64,000 bases of DNA, from positions 1 through 64,000 of the forward strand of contig NZ_CALNAT010000226.1 in assembly GCF_937873925.1 (NCBI RefSeq), written 5' to 3'. The translations under genes were made by a program, and so were the position numbers. This document shows, in pieces, positions 46,906-56,784 of this stretch. How positions within the stretch are numbered: the stretch's first letter is position 1; each line of letters begins with the position of its first letter. A model generated the notes under the pieces. The model ran no database searches. It was not told where the DNA came from and worked only from the letters and a program-made list of their open reading frames with translations. Source of the DNA: an uncultured Proteiniphilum sp. GTDB taxonomy: Bacteria; Bacteroidota; Bacteroidia; Bacteroidales; Dysgonomonadaceae.

Positions 46906-49506
46906 TTACTTATTTAAAGGATTTCTTAATGACGCCTCTTTTAATGTGCTTTTCCATTCCTGTATGCCGGGTGAGCGGGGGAACCGGTGGGCTCTTAACC
47001 AATCGCCCTGTATATGATACCACAGCGATTCTCCCTGATGGTAGTGAAGCACCACCCGATGTTCCTCCGGTTGTTTATCCAAAAATAAGTACCTGTTTGC
47101 GGGGAAGGTAACCCCCATTCCCATCCAGCCGATTTCCGGATCCTGAAATCCCCAGGATCCCATTATTCCCAATTCTTTATCGCAGAAAAAATCTTCGGTG
47201 GTCAGAGCCGTTAAAGTAAGGCCGATCCTGAGTGTCTGTTCCGGTTTTCCTCCTTCCACAAAAACTTCAATGGGAGAGTCTTTTCTTCCGGCAATCGCCG
47301 AAGGACGAATATATACCGTATAAGGATTATCTTCAGGCCCTACGTTTTTGGCGACAAACTCAATGGTGATCGTATCGGGGGTTTCTTTTAACAGCCGTGC
47401 CGTAAGTACCGGATCTCCGGGATTTTTCTCATTCCGGACCGGATAGGCAACCCCGTCAACATATAAAACCAATCCGCCGCATCCGCCTGTTTTGCCGACA
47501 TGCAGGATATCCATTCCCCATCCGTTGGTGTCTTTGTGATAACTGCCGCCTTTGGTAATATTCGGATAGATCAACGTATCCATTCGTTTGGCGAACAGGT
47601 CGAAATGACCATCATAACAACGGAAAGCCGCTTTTTCAGATTCCCATCCCCAGTTAGGAGGAAACCAGGTATTATCCCATGCTACCCCTTTTTTGTCCGG
47701 TACGGCCCGTAAGTCTGCTACCCACTCGGCATAATTTTGCACGCTATCAGATACTTTAAATTCCTCACGGATGTATTGTTCCATTTTCGTCAGGTTTCCT
47801 TTTGCCCGCTCTGCATCCCACTGTTTCCAAAAGGCTTTCTTTTTATAGGCCTTTTTCAAATGGAATATTCTGCGGTCGGCAGCGGTCCTCAAATAGTAAA
47901 GCATCGATTCATCGCTATTGAGAAGCCGTTCGGACAGGCTGTGTGAAAGGTTGTCATGCTGCATTTTATTTTCGATCATATCCCACACTCCGTCTTGTCC
48001 CAATCCTGGTTTAACCGATTCTAACGCACTGATCAACGCCTTATTCAACAAATAGATTTGTTGTGGAAAATCAAGAATGACCGGAGAATAGACGGAATTA
48101 AGTTCTTCAAAATACCATCGAACCTCTTTTATTTCAGAGATATCGAGCTGCCAGCTGTCATCAAATTTACCATCTCCGTCGATATCGGCTTCTACTTTAT
48201 CGAGCACACCGTCATTATCAGTATCCGTCCACAAATAATACATATCTTCCTTGTTGTCGTAGTCATAATCGACTTCCAACCATGTTTTGTTACTGTGTTT
48301 GATATGCAGCCGTCTTTCCGCAGGGTTGAAATAAAATGCGTTGGGGGCGGGGGGTTGCATCAATATCTGATATCGTTTGTTGTAAGGGCCGCAATCGGGG
48401 CCGCCAATTACGGGAAATTCAAATCCTTTTTCGGTGGATGGGGCAGCAATAATTCCCTCCCATCTCTCAATATCAGGTCGTTTACTATCCCAGGCTTTAT
48501 TCAGATCATTTTCGTCCCATGTCATTAAAACCTTCGACCAGATTACATCGGAGAAGAAAGAGACTGCTTCGCTTCGTTTCAATACCGGTCGCGAGGGTAT
48601 GTTCCTGATGACGATCACTTCGCTTTCTTTGTCACCAATCTGCAGGGTATTGCCCACTTCCCCGTGTGCTTTGGAACTCCAGGAGACGGCCGTATTCCCT
48701 ATTTCCAAACCGGGTGCGTAGGCCGACAAAGAGACATCGAAATCTCGTGGAGAGGCAATAGTTGCATCGTTGTCTAAATCGAAACTCCACCGGATGGAAT
48801 GTACCACATCTTCCTGTCCCGAAACGCGCAACACCTCCTCGGTAACGCCATCTCCATCGAGATCAAAGAATAGGAACGGATTTTCAAAGAAAGGAGTCCA
48901 GTATTTTTCACCGGGTTTAATATAAAATGCAAAGAAGGTTTCGTTTCCGCCGAAATGGGTGTGGTTTTGACACGGGTTTTGATAATAGTAATAATCGATA
49001 TCATACCATAACAGATTATCATCTCCGTCGTCACGTCCCCACCAAACCCTTAAACCCTGGTCGGCGTTATAAAAGAACATAGACATACGGTCAACGTCCT
49101 GATCACCATCCATATCTTCATAATCCACTACGGCATCTACCTGACCATCGGCATTCCAGTCAGCCAAATAGAGATCGCTGTCCAGATCGGGTTCACCTCC
49201 TATCTCCAGATCACCGTCTTCATCAATGACCCGCACCAATATCGGCCGTTTACTTTCGTTATGACGGGGATCAATATCGATGAACCACACTTCTTCCGGT
49301 TTACCATCACCGTCATGATCTATATAATGCCGTTTTCCGTGTGTATCTGAAAGTACTTTTTGCACCATTTCCCGGTCGAGTCTTACCAAATCGCCGAAGA
49401 CCCATTCAAAAGCCGATTGTTTTTTATCTTTCTCTGTCAAATTTGAAGCCTGAACATTCGTGAATAGTAAACATACAATAGAACCAATTAAAGCCGCTTT
49501 TCTCAT
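46906..49506 (-). CDS. Secreted calcium-loop protein with C-terminal DUF4861-like domain (long paralogue)
   Basis: The ATG at 49506 begins a signal peptide (MRKAALIGSIVCLLFTNVQA), giving 866 residues; the longer frame to 49617 overlaps the preceding gene and lacks a signal. The first 600 residues parallel the downstream 620-residue protein, with the same DHDGDGKPEE, DWNADGQVDA, DLDGDGVTEE, DTDNDGVLDK and DIDGDGKFDD loops and a VAWDNTW.PNWG end. The extra 260 residues contain WGMDILHVGKTGGCGGLVLY and EFVAKNVGPEDNPYTVYIRP, typical of DUF4861, a domain seen in uronate-related PULs. The two genes form a tandem duplication in which only this copy has the tail. Function unknown. Confidence 0.65.
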   Translation of the reverse strand: MRKAALIGSIVCLLFTNVQASNLTEKDKKQSAFEWVFGDLVRLDREMVQKVLSDTHGKRHYIDHDGDGKPEEVWFIDIDPRHNESKRPILVRVIDEDGDLEIGGEPDLDSDLYLADWNADGQVDAVVDYEDMDGDQDVDRMSMFFYNADQGLRVWWGRDDGDDNLLWYDIDYYYYQNPCQNHTHFGGNETFFAFYIKPGEKYWTPFFENPFLFFDLDGDGVTEEVLRVSGQEDVVHSIRWSFDLDNDATIASPRDFDVSLSAYAPGLEIGNTAVSWSSKAHGEVGNTLQIGDKESEVIVIRNIPSRPVLKRSEAVSFFSDVIWSKVLMTWDENDLNKAWDSKRPDIERWEGIIAAPSTEKGFEFPVIGGPDCGPYNKRYQILMQPPAPNAFYFNPAERRLHIKHSNKTWLEVDYDYDNKEDMYYLWTDTDNDGVLDKVEADIDGDGKFDDSWQLDISEIKEVRWYFEELNSVYSPVILDFPQQIYLLNKALISALESVKPGLGQDGVWDMIENKMQHDNLSHSLSERLLNSDESMLYYLRTAADRRIFHLKKAYKKKAFWKQWDAERAKGNLTKMEQYIREEFKVSDSVQNYAEWVADLRAVPDKKGVAWDNTWFPPNWGWESEKAAFRCYDGHFDLFAKRMDTLIYPNITKGGSYHKDTNGWGMDILHVGKTGGCGGLVLYVDGVAYPVRNEKNPGDPVLTARLLKETPDTITIEFVAKNVGPEDNPYTVYIRPSAIAGRKDSPIEVFVEGGKPEQTLRIGLTLTALTTEDFFCDKELGIMGSWGFQDPEIGWMGMGVTFPANRYLFLDKQPEEHRVVLHYHQGESLWYHIQGDWLRAHRFPRSPGIQEWKSTLKEASLRNPLNK

Positions 49507-49525
49507 ATTCTTAAAAATTTGATAT

Positions 49526-50983
49526 TTATTCAGATGTCTGAAAAGGAGATGCGGGCAACCCTTCCTTATTAAAGAGATTCGCATCTTCCGGATTATTACT
49601 CCATGCATAGCGGACAAAAACAGGAGTGATTACCTTATCACTATAAACCACCACCTGATTATTCTTATTTACATAAGCCTTTGCCCAGACATACCTTTGG
49701 TCTGCTCCCGCTATGGCGAATCCCTGAAGATAGCCGTATTTGTTTTTGACTATCAAACCCGAGCCTGCATAGTCAAAATTAAGAATGACCTTACTCCCTG
49801 TAATATCCATTGACTTATATACAGGGCCGGAATAAACGATGTCTTGCCCGTATGTTTTGTTCAATGCAATCAAGGCTAACCTTAAGCCGACATCCTGTTT
49901 GTTCTTCGGATGGATGTCATTTGCATCACCGATATCAATTGTTACCGCTTCGCCCGTATTCAGGAGAGAGAGTGCCTGATGCTGGGCATCTCTTAATTCC
50001 GCCCAGGAACTTTCTTCCGGTAATAAGTTCTCCGGTTTATAGCTGGCCAACTGTACCCAGTAAAACGGGAATTCATATCCCCACTGCTCCCGCCAGTCCT
50101 GAATTAAACAAGGGAATAAGGCGTAATAATCGCCGGACCGCCCTGCATGCGCATTATTCTCACCCTGATACCAGATTACTCCCTTAATCGGCATTTTGAC
50201 AAAAGGATTGATCATGCCGTTATATAATACGGAAGGATACAGGTTCGGTTGAATTTCAGCAGGATCCGCCTTTGCTGTCTTGAGTTTTATTTTCATACTG
50301 TCCGGAAAGGTCTCGGGAGTGTAACTGTAATGATCTTTTAATTCACCCGGCAGCATTCCGAATGATTTTCCGCTAATCCAGGGTTCAATTTCGGTCCCTC
50401 CCCAGGATGCATTAATAATTCCGATAGGTATATTTGTTTCCTGATATAATTTACGGGCGAAGAAATAGGCGACTGCCGAGAAGTTCCCCACAGTCTCCGG
50501 GCTGCAGACCTCCCATTTTCCTTTTATTTCGGGGGCAGGTTCGAAAGCAACCTGCCTTCCCACGTTGAAAGACCTGATTTGCGGGTAATTCGCAGAAGCT
50601 GTTTCTTCTCCGGCATGATAGGATTGGGAGACTTTCCATACCATATTCGACTGTCCGCTGCAAAACCATAGGTCGCCGACAAGAATATCGGTAATATCCA
50701 GTATTTTATCGCCACATTGAATGTTCATCGAATAGGGTCCTCCGTAGGGCATCGGTTTTAATAAAACAGTCCATTCTCCGTTTTTATTTGTTTTTGTTTT
50801 GACAACCTGCCCGTTAAAATGAAGTTTAACCTCGTCGTTTTTATTTGCCCAACCCCATATTTTCACAACCTTGTCACGCTGAATGACCATATTATCCCCA
50901 AAAACAGGCGACAACCGAAATTCTGCATATAACTTCAACTGTATTATTAACAAGAAGAACAAGAGAAATGAAATTCTTTTCAT
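49526..50983 (-). CDS. Sialate O-acetylesterase-like SGNH hydrolase
   Basis: The ATG at 50983 starts a signal peptide (MKRISFLLFFLLIIQLKLYA), giving 485 residues; a longer frame begins at 51019. The order is an N-terminal beta-sandwich (FGDNMVIQRDKVVKIWGWAN), the SGNH nucleophile motif GDLWFCSGQSNM (S112), NASWGGTEIEPWISG, GVIWYQGENNA and the catalytic pair in GDANDIHPKNKQDVGLRLA. This family (DUF303/SASA) removes O-acetyl groups from sialic acid or from other acetylated sugars. In this PUL it would strip acetyl decorations before glycosidase action. It lies 19 bases before the calcium-loop gene. Confidence 0.88.
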   Translation of the reverse strand: MKRISFLLFFLLIIQLKLYAEFRLSPVFGDNMVIQRDKVVKIWGWANKNDEVKLHFNGQVVKTKTNKNGEWTVLLKPMPYGGPYSMNIQCGDKILDITDILVGDLWFCSGQSNMVWKVSQSYHAGEETASANYPQIRSFNVGRQVAFEPAPEIKGKWEVCSPETVGNFSAVAYFFARKLYQETNIPIGIINASWGGTEIEPWISGKSFGMLPGELKDHYSYTPETFPDSMKIKLKTAKADPAEIQPNLYPSVLYNGMINPFVKMPIKGVIWYQGENNAHAGRSGDYYALFPCLIQDWREQWGYEFPFYWVQLASYKPENLLPEESSWAELRDAQHQALSLLNTGEAVTIDIGDANDIHPKNKQDVGLRLALIALNKTYGQDIVYSGPVYKSMDITGSKVILNFDYAGSGLIVKNKYGYLQGFAIAGADQRYVWAKAYVNKNNQVVVYSDKVITPVFVRYAWSNNPEDANLFNKEGLPASPFQTSE

Positions 50984-51087
50984 AAAATCGAGATCTACTA
51001 TTTTATTTTCTCGTCTCATACGTACAATATTTTATTACTTACGATTAGCCTACATTTAAATAGGCCATACGAATCGTGATGAGAAAT

Positions 51088-52443
51088 TTAAACTGCTTTA
51101 TCCTTTATTTCTTTTGCGTATTTTTGTATTTTTCGAATGGCTTCGGCAATTTGTTCCATATCGGTTTTAGAACCTAACAAGACCGTTTGTCCGAACCAAA
51201 CAGCTATTTCAGTAGAGACCTTTGCGTTCTGAGGACATTGGATACGTTCCAGCCAGTTTTTCATGGTCTTTTCTCCATATATTTTTAAATAATGCCTGCT
51301 TTTGGCCAAAGCGGTTACACGCGGGGTTTTTTCCATTTGCCCGTATCCTGCACTGCATGGAATACCTTCAGCAGATAAGGCCTCTATAAAGCGCGCCCTG
51401 CCCATTCCCGAAAAATAATTACTGTCATACCGGCACATATACAAGTGATAAGCGCTGTTGGTAGTACCCGGATACAACTTGGCCGGAGCCATCCCGGGGA
51501 TCTCGTTTAACATTTTATTCAAATAAGCAGCATTTTCACTCCTTTTCTTTGCTTGTTGTTCCAAGCGGGTCATTTGTGCATTTAATATGGCTGCCTGAAA
51601 TTCTGTCATTCGCAAGTTACCTCCACGAACTCCTCCCGGAGCATACGCATTGTCTGATAACACAGCCCCTTGATGATGAAATCCGACACAAGCGTCCATG
51701 AATTGGCGGTTATTCGTGGTGATGGCTCCGCCTTGCCCGCAATTCAAGTTCTTGGATTCCTGAAAACTGAAAGCCCCTCCGATGCCGAAAGTTCCTACTT
51801 TTTTGCCTTTCCATTCTGCTAAATGGGCTTGGCACGCGTCTTCAATAACGGGCAAATTATTCCGGTCGCCTATCTCGAGGATCGCATCTAAGTTGGCCGG
51901 AGAACCGCCAATATGCACGGGCATAAGTGCTTTGGTTTCTTTGGTAATGGCTGCTTCCATCTTCTTCGGGTCTATCTGGAAACTTTCCGGGTCGATATCC
52001 ACGATTATGGGCAGTGCGTTGTGCAATACAACGGCATTGTAAGTGGCTATGAAAGTATAAACCGGTAGGATTACCTCGTCTCCGGGACCGATATCCAATG
52101 CCCCCATCATGGTGAAAAGTGCAGATGTACCGCTGTTTACCGTCAAGCAGTGATCGGCTCCCAATAATTTCGCGTAATTCTTTTCAAAGTTGTCGGCGGC
52201 GTTATTTTTAACGCGCCTTCCCCACCCGCTGCCGTGTAAAGCACCTAACAGTGCTTTCTCCTCGGTAGTGTCGACAAATGGCCATCGCGGAAATCGTTTG
52301 GTAACCGTTTTTTCTCCGCCTAACAAGGCGGGTTTTGCATCCAAACCGCGCTTACCGGCCCAGATAGATCCCGGCCTGAGAACCATTCCTGTGCCAACAA
52401 TGGATACGCTGCCTAAAAAGAGCCTCCTGCTTATCTTTTTCAT
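51088..52443 (-). CDS. Tat-exported DegT/DnrJ/EryC1/StrS family PLP enzyme (copy 2)
   Basis: The open frame extends to 52548, but the ATG at 52443 begins the Tat signal directly (MKKISRRLFLGSVSIVGTGM), giving 451 residues. Catalytic features are intact: NSGTSAL near 103-109, D202 in VIEDACQAHLA and the Schiff-base lysine K231 in FSFQESKNLNCGQGG (GQGG replaces the usual GEGG). It is a paralogue of the copy at 27428, sharing FQIDPK and EDACQAHLAE, but diverged well beyond a recent duplication. Two such exported enzymes in one PUL suggest a real function on amino or keto sugars outside the cytoplasm rather than chance; the reaction is unknown. The spacing is 49 bases to the upstream gene and 104 to the esterase gene. 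Confidence 0.84.
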   Translation of the reverse strand: MKKISRRLFLGSVSIVGTGMVLRPGSIWAGKRGLDAKPALLGGEKTVTKRFPRWPFVDTTEEKALLGALHGSGWGRRVKNNAADNFEKNYAKLLGADHCLTVNSGTSALFTMMGALDIGPGDEVILPVYTFIATYNAVVLHNALPIIVDIDPESFQIDPKKMEAAITKETKALMPVHIGGSPANLDAILEIGDRNNLPVIEDACQAHLAEWKGKKVGTFGIGGAFSFQESKNLNCGQGGAITTNNRQFMDACVGFHHQGAVLSDNAYAPGGVRGGNLRMTEFQAAILNAQMTRLEQQAKKRSENAAYLNKMLNEIPGMAPAKLYPGTTNSAYHLYMCRYDSNYFSGMGRARFIEALSAEGIPCSAGYGQMEKTPRVTALAKSRHYLKIYGEKTMKNWLERIQCPQNAKVSTEIAVWFGQTVLLGSKTDMEQIAEAIRKIQKYAKEIKDKAV

Positions 52444-52492
52444 TTTACTCAATTTTGTTGATTCGTCAAATAGAAAATGGCATGCTACGCCC

Positions 52493-54745
52493 TTATAATA
52501 TCTCGCTATTCGCGAATAGTTTAACAACTTCCTTTTCCGGTAAGTCAAAAACTAAATAACGGCAATTTCCCACAAGAATGGTTGAATAATTATTGGAACC
52601 TTCATGGATTTTATTTTTTATTACATTCATGTCATATAAGGCAATATTCTTTTTTGATATCGGTATGCGAAGTAATTCTTTCCCATGGGTGTGCCATAAT
52701 ACAACCCATGTTTTATCTGCCCGGCGGAAAATAAAAGCACGAATTGCTTCGGAGTTTTTCGTCACTGGTTGCACTCTTTGATATGGAATGATTTCATATT
52801 TTCCATCCACATTTTTGAATAAGAAATGCTCCTGATTGCTGTTTCTTAACTCATGTTTCTGTTCATCAGTCATTAATCCTGCAATCCGCACCTCTTCCCA
52901 CATCCTCATCACTCGCAAATTATCCTCCGTACGGGGATGATTTTTAAACTGATCCAATCTCCCAAACAGGCCGATTGGACAGTCCCACGCGGCTGCCCGA
53001 CTGCAAATGTACGCATACATATCCGGTTGCATTCCAGTTGTTTTGTCGGAAGGAGCCAAATAATCATTCCATCCGAAATTCATGGATGAGAAACTTTCGT
53101 TCATGTATCTTGCTGCTTTTACCTGGTACATATCGGTTGCCTCCTTCACGTCCTGAGGTGTAAAAGTATCAAAAGCATTCCCTCTTGTAATGATATGCCA
53201 GCTGAAATGTGATTTTGTAGCTCCTTCGGAGAAAATAGGAGTAGGATTTAAGTTTTTATATACTTCCAATTGCGCTTTCGGGACGTTATACCAATAGGGA
53301 AAGTGAACATCTTCCGCTCCATCGAAATAGACAAATTTAAATCCCGCTTCACTGTAAATATCACTTACACGCCTGGCGACTTCCTGCTGAATACTTGTCC
53401 TTTGGTCGAATCGGATAAATTTAGGCCAGGTATCTATATCTAATAAACCAAATTTTAGTCCCTTGGCCGCTACCGCGATTTTAGTCCCGAGTTCCCCTCT
53501 TTTGCAACCTGTAAATTGATAAGGAGAGGAAGTCGTATAATTTTCGTATGCAATAATTTCATTACCGAGTTTTAACAACCTTCTTCCTGCCTCCAACGTA
53601 CATTCATGGGGTGATTCTTCTACAATGATTATTGAATCATCCTTATTTACAGGAGCAGCTAATGTGAATATTTTCGTAAGATTCAATCTTGGATCGGGAA
53701 CTGGTGTTACGTAAGGATCGTTCTTGCTGGCTTTATTATAATGTATATGAAATCCGGGAATGATGCCGGCCTCTTCTATCTTTTGTACAACCTGTTTTAA
53801 ATCATGCATTTTATGGAGGTAGTGATTGTTCCAGGTAAAATGACCCATGCTGATAAATATATCTTCATAATATAATAACATTTGTCGAAAACCGCCTTTC
53901 TTAGCATAGGCTATATGTTCATCAACATTTTCCGGAGTTATTCCTTTGGGTTCATAATATGAATATTTATATTCATCGCGAAGACGGCTTTTGACACCTA
54001 AGGGAAGGTTATAATCTTCTTCTAAACGGGAAATGCAGGAAAGGAGCTTATTCGTGTTTGTTGCTATTAATGCGGCTCCCACACCTGTTAATTTAATATT
54101 GTTTTCCATTCCCGCATACATTACACAGGTATTGCCATTTATAACAGCATCGATTTTTGCATAAGGGTCGGTTGCCAATACATTTACGGAAACATCCTCA
54201 TCCCACACAACATTCAGCCATTCCCCGAAATCAGAGCGCTTCTTGATCGGTAATTCCAAGAGAGTAAATTCATCTACCTCGGTTTTTCTTTTTTCAACAC
54301 CTATTTTTCCGATTGTATATTCTAATTTTTCCAGAGTAAAACCAATATAATAATCGGTTATATTTAAATCAATCGTTGCTGTATATAAGAGTTCTTCGAA
54401 TTGAACAATCAATTTATTTCCAACCTTTTTTACCCTGTCCGCATAATATTTACGTGGTTTAGCTGAATAGGTAAGCATTAATTCCGTAGCGTATGGTCTA
54501 TATTCTGTAAGCGCAAATATGGATTTTCCCGTATGATCCAAATCGAGACATTCTTGTCCCGTATCTTTATGAATTAAACTTTTAGCCCTTCCATCATCAT
54601 AAAGCATGAATCGCATATCTTTATTCTCTATGACAATCTCAGACTTTTCACTATTTAAAGCGAACACATTACTGCTACAGATTATATTAAAACCTAAAAA
54701 TAGAGAAATAATGATCTTGTGTTTTTTTATATTCCTTACAATCAT
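52493..54745 (-). CDS. Secreted TIM-barrel putative glycan-active enzyme, family unknown
   Basis: The ATG at 54745 is preferred because it precedes a signal-like segment (IIISLFLGFNIICSSNVFA), giving 750 residues. A beta-sandwich N-terminal domain (to about 260) is followed by a barrel: GGFRQMLLYYEDIFISMGHF, AGIIPGFHIHYN, FKFVYFDGAEDVHFPYWYN, PTPIFSEGATKSHFSWHI and AAWDCPIGLFG, then a small C-terminal beta domain. The YFDGAE loop and FSEGA strand end are good candidates for acidic catalytic residues, an arrangement seen in clan GH-D-like enzymes. I do not recognise a named CAZy family, and a lyase cannot be excluded. It lies between the ceramidase-like and DegT genes. Confidence 0.6.
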   Translation of the reverse strand: MIVRNIKKHKIIISLFLGFNIICSSNVFALNSEKSEIVIENKDMRFMLYDDGRAKSLIHKDTGQECLDLDHTGKSIFALTEYRPYATELMLTYSAKPRKYYADRVKKVGNKLIVQFEELLYTATIDLNITDYYIGFTLEKLEYTIGKIGVEKRKTEVDEFTLLELPIKKRSDFGEWLNVVWDEDVSVNVLATDPYAKIDAVINGNTCVMYAGMENNIKLTGVGAALIATNTNKLLSCISRLEEDYNLPLGVKSRLRDEYKYSYYEPKGITPENVDEHIAYAKKGGFRQMLLYYEDIFISMGHFTWNNHYLHKMHDLKQVVQKIEEAGIIPGFHIHYNKASKNDPYVTPVPDPRLNLTKIFTLAAPVNKDDSIIIVEESPHECTLEAGRRLLKLGNEIIAYENYTTSSPYQFTGCKRGELGTKIAVAAKGLKFGLLDIDTWPKFIRFDQRTSIQQEVARRVSDIYSEAGFKFVYFDGAEDVHFPYWYNVPKAQLEVYKNLNPTPIFSEGATKSHFSWHIITRGNAFDTFTPQDVKEATDMYQVKAARYMNESFSSMNFGWNDYLAPSDKTTGMQPDMYAYICSRAAAWDCPIGLFGRLDQFKNHPRTEDNLRVMRMWEEVRIAGLMTDEQKHELRNSNQEHFLFKNVDGKYEIIPYQRVQPVTKNSEAIRAFIFRRADKTWVVLWHTHGKELLRIPISKKNIALYDMNVIKNKIHEGSNNYSTILVGNCRYLVFDLPEKEVVKLFANSEIL

Positions 54746-54806
54746 TGTTTTAATTGTTTTTTGTCCTATTTTATATCCACTGGAACATAGCATTACCCAT
54801 CTTCTA

Positions 54807-56726
54807 TCACCTGTTATTTTCCCTGATATGGTTTATAACCGTATCAAACGTCCCTAAGGGATAGTGGTTTGGCTGCCCGTACCAGAAAAAGGAGCCGTAT
54901 CCTTCGTAGTCTTTTGCTTTTATATGAGGGTCGGTAGCCAGATAACTGGGTATATCGTTTGTATAGGCTGCTACGGATACTTTTTGATCAGGCCATAAAT
55001 CCCTGATGGCAATTGCAAATTCGGTGGTCACCTCCCTTGAAAGTCCCACTAACTTCCAATCTCCGATATTTAACGTCTGTACATAGACCGGCATGTCCGT
55101 AGGAGGTGTTCCGTTTTCCTCGTAATGGGCCAACATGAGTTTTGCCCAACGGGCATCTCTCCGGGCAATACCATCGGCGGGATTTACTTCCGCATTTTTC
55201 AAATATTCTTCTATCTGCTCCCGGCTCCAGGGGGTAACCGGAATAGAGATCGTATCGAGATGGAAAGATATATCTCCTTCAATGGGAGACATGGGGCCGT
55301 TTAAAACCGATATCACCTTCTCAGCCAATTGTTCTCCCGTAGCACGAAAAGTAGTGTTGGGATTGATATCGCCGGCGCACCCTTGAAGGAATACACTGTG
55401 GTGGATGCCTGCAGTAGATTCTATAATACTTCTGGCATGTCCCGGAAAGTTAGCGCTCGCAATAAAACGGTTTACCTGGGGATCAGCCACAACCGGGTGG
55501 CATCCGGTTAAGAACAAGAGGGATTTTTCATTGTCTTTTTTAGAAAGGATTTGTACTACATCAACCAGGTTATCATACACTACGTTCTCTCCTCTCAGAC
55601 TTCTGTTTCTCCCGATAGTAGTCGTATCACGGCTAAAGAACAAATCGCTTTTGACGGCATTGTCAATCGATTCTTCTATCGAACGAATGATTCCCGGACG
55701 GACCACATTATTCAAATATAAGGTATCGGGATGTTGATTTTGTTTCTCCCATGTTATCCAGCTTTGTGTTACAGGTGTAAAATGGGAATGAGAAGCATTG
55801 ATCAGAACTGCTTCATGCGGGATACCCCTTTTCCGGTAAATTTCATCTTTTATACTTTGAATAAAAGAATAATCGAATCCGCACACATCCACTCCGACGA
55901 TTACGGCAACCTTATCCCCTTTTTTAAACGATATGGCCCGTGCCGACAGGTTGCCTTCGGAATTATGTTTATTGGTATACAGTTTATTATCGAAAGCGGA
56001 GGCATACAGTTTATCGCCGGAATAAGCAATCCGGCGGATATCGATCGGGTAGGATTCGCCGTTGTTATAACCGATGCGAACCCAGCTCTCCTGAGGATAT
56101 GGTAATTCACATTGATATAAGACGCTATCTTCACCCAGGGCGTACAATCTTCTGCCATCCGATGCCATCGATTGGATCATGCCGACATTCGCCACCACTT
56201 TCCACGTTATTTCATTTCCACCGGTCAACCCTTCGCACAAATCGCCTTGGGCGGTTGCCATATACAATTTCTCGCCGGAAGAGGTAAAGGATTTTACATC
56301 GCCTACCGATGATAATTTGTTCCATTCGATTTTCTCTCCGGCGGGTTGTGTCACATACAGATCACCTTCCTCGGTTATCCCGTAGAGTGAATTGCCATGG
56401 CCGGCAAGGAGTTTTACGGGAAGGTTAGATCCTACGATTTTTGCTTTTCCAACAGGTTGTCGATCAAATACAACCAACTCTCCTTGGGCATTAACGCCAT
56501 AGAATTGTTCTCCTACTGCCGTGAAATTTAAAAGAAAATCCGTTGTCCCCTGCTCTTCCCAACCTAATGTGAAACGACCTTCGTAAGGGACGGCGAAACC
56601 GGCCAATGCTAAAGAGACCGTTTCACCCGTAGGCTCAATACTTACAACTGAGCTGCCGACTTTATAACTACTCTGACAAGAGTTTATAATAAGCAGCAAA
56701 GCCAAAAATGATAAATAATTCTTCAT
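54807..56726 (-). CDS. Neutral ceramidase-like lipoprotein with inserted beta-propeller
   Basis: The 639-residue protein has a lipobox (LLIINSC, Cys17). The mature part begins with a ceramidase-type strand (YKVGSSVVSIEPTGETVSLA, then LAGFAVPYEGRFTLGW). It is then interrupted from about 63 to 252 by repeated propeller blades (NSLYGITEEGDLYVTQ, EKLYMATAQGDLCE, RRLYALGEDSVLYQCE, DKLYASAFDNKLYT). The ceramidase domain resumes at ARAISFKKGDKVAVIVGVDV with zinc-site motifs NASHSHFTP (H313, H315), LTGCHPVVADPQ and QGCAGDINPN. PUL members of this fold probably deacylate amino sugars or act as esterases rather than on ceramide; that is inference. The C-terminal immunoglobulin-like domain of classical ceramidases is missing. 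Confidence 0.78.
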   Translation of the reverse strand: MKNYLSFLALLLIINSCQSSYKVGSSVVSIEPTGETVSLALAGFAVPYEGRFTLGWEEQGTTDFLLNFTAVGEQFYGVNAQGELVVFDRQPVGKAKIVGSNLPVKLLAGHGNSLYGITEEGDLYVTQPAGEKIEWNKLSSVGDVKSFTSSGEKLYMATAQGDLCEGLTGGNEITWKVVANVGMIQSMASDGRRLYALGEDSVLYQCELPYPQESWVRIGYNNGESYPIDIRRIAYSGDKLYASAFDNKLYTNKHNSEGNLSARAISFKKGDKVAVIVGVDVCGFDYSFIQSIKDEIYRKRGIPHEAVLINASHSHFTPVTQSWITWEKQNQHPDTLYLNNVVRPGIIRSIEESIDNAVKSDLFFSRDTTTIGRNRSLRGENVVYDNLVDVVQILSKKDNEKSLLFLTGCHPVVADPQVNRFIASANFPGHARSIIESTAGIHHSVFLQGCAGDINPNTTFRATGEQLAEKVISVLNGPMSPIEGDISFHLDTISIPVTPWSREQIEEYLKNAEVNPADGIARRDARWAKLMLAHYEENGTPPTDMPVYVQTLNIGDWKLVGLSREVTTEFAIAIRDLWPDQKVSVAAYTNDIPSYLATDPHIKAKDYEGYGSFFWYGQPNHYPLGTFDTVINHIRENNR

Positions 56727-56784
56727 ATGACTCGTATATTATTAAAAAATATTTTTTACCCCTGCTTCTGATGATCAATTAAAA

